This document shows positions 63,459-64,000 of a DNA stretch of 64,000 nt, piece by piece. The stretch is from Circinella minor (Eukaryota > Mucoromycota > Mucoromycetes > Mucorales > Lichtheimiaceae). The stretch lies in the NCBI GenBank assembly GCA_016758965.1, contig JAEPRB010000155.1, forward strand, positions 1 to 64,000. The letters run 5' to 3'. The position numbers were made by a program, and so were the translations under genes. How positions within the stretch are numbered: the first letter of the stretch is position 1; every line of letters starts with the position of its first letter. Below the pieces are notes generated by a model, which was given only the letters and a program-made list of their open reading frames with translations, did no database searches and had not been told where the DNA came from.

Positions 63459-64000
63459 TTAAGGAATAAGTGGCATCCATGTAGGTGTTTTTGCTTTATA
63501 ATTTGTCCATTCATCACCAAAAAATCGAAGCAAGGTATATTCTTCATATGCAATGCGTTCATCAAAAAATCGATGTAACCAATATACAAATAATGCAAGA
63601 CAAATAGGATTCAATAATAAAAATTGAATACCAATAGCCCACCAAAAAAATCCAAAATAAGATGGATGACGTATTATACTATTGTCGTAAAAAAAAAAAA
63701 AAGATAAATAATTCATCAATGTCCATTCTTATCTCTCTATCTCTTTCAGTTCATATCTAAATTACCTATAGATACCATGCGTTACAAGAACATGATCTTC
63801 ATCTTTTGAATCAGCGATATGATGAGAAAAGTTATGTCTTGCCGAGAACATGGCAATAGTTCGAGAAGATTGTCCAATGATGACAAGTATAAGACCTATA
63901 TTATAAAACATAAATTAGGTTTATATAATAATTAAATCAATAGTATATATATATATATATATAGACTTTATTACCAAAATAATTCACTAAGCCAAACGAT
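63459..64000 (-). CDS. ste14: Isoprenylcysteine carboxyl methyltransferase (Ste14/ICMT), 5' end outside window
   Basis: Three exons are visible (64000-63975 partial, 63895-63766, 63678-63459) and carry the C-terminal half of ICMT. The family core is clear: FSARHNFSH, then HVLVTHGIYSIIRHPSYFGF across an intron, NPICLALFVYWLHRFFDERI and the end EEYTLLRFFGDEWTNYK followed by PTWMPLIP. The RHPSY and E-E residues form the SAM and substrate site. The enzyme sits in the ER membrane and methylates the C-terminal prenyl-cysteine of Ras, Rho and fungal pheromone-type proteins. The N-terminal membrane spans lie beyond the window end. Confidence 0.93.

Overview
This is a eukaryotic, almost certainly fungal, window. 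It is AT-rich, full of homopolymer and dinucleotide runs, and its protein-coding genes are cut by short GT-AG introns (mostly about 60-110 nt). The gene set mixes fungal-specific families (a Hal4/Sat4-type kinase, the pH-signalling protein Rim20/PalA, a Lap1-type secreted M28 aminopeptidase, a Mak32-like PfkB protein) with animal-like families not known from budding yeast (phosphorylase kinase alpha/beta subunit, NELF-A, a FAM3/ILEI domain). That mix suggests an early-diverging filamentous fungus such as a mucoromycete; the species cannot be named from the sequence. All gene models were built by hand from reading-frame continuity, splice sites and remembered family signatures; no alignment was run.

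Layout. 0.2-5.6 kb (+): a seven-helix receptor with a long polar tail, then a Hal4-type kinase. 6.2-13.0 kb (-): Rim20/PalA (8 exons) and a protein with two good HMG boxes and one degenerate one. 13.0-18.3 kb: no gene recognised. 18.3-31.7 kb: a head-to-head pair, Rqc2/NEMF (-) and Slh1/ASCC3 helicase (+), with 254 bp between start codons. 33.0-34.4 kb (-): GAPDH. 34.4-40.5 kb: gene-poor, with inverted repeats and a probable decayed pogo-like element. 40.5-44.8 kb: secreted M28 aminopeptidase (+), Hikeshi/Opi10 (-), NSUN3/4-type RNA methyltransferase (-). 46.4-51.8 kb (+): phosphorylase kinase alpha/beta-like protein carrying an inserted ILEI/FAM3 domain. 51.9-58.2 kb (-): Mak32-like sugar-kinase homologue, NELF-A-like protein, F-box protein. 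58.2-61.5 kb: no convincing gene. 61.5-64 kb (-): TMEM41-like VTT protein and the 3' part of isoprenylcysteine methyltransferase, cut by the window end.

Functional links. The strongest is Rqc2/Slh1: Slh1 splits collided ribosomes (RQT complex) and Rqc2 then acts on the stalled 60S subunit (RQC complex), so consecutive steps of one pathway appear to share one promoter. The most unusual protein is the phosphorylase kinase subunit with an ILEI domain between its conserved N- and C-terminal regions. A NELF-A-like gene implies some form of promoter-proximal pausing machinery in this fungus.
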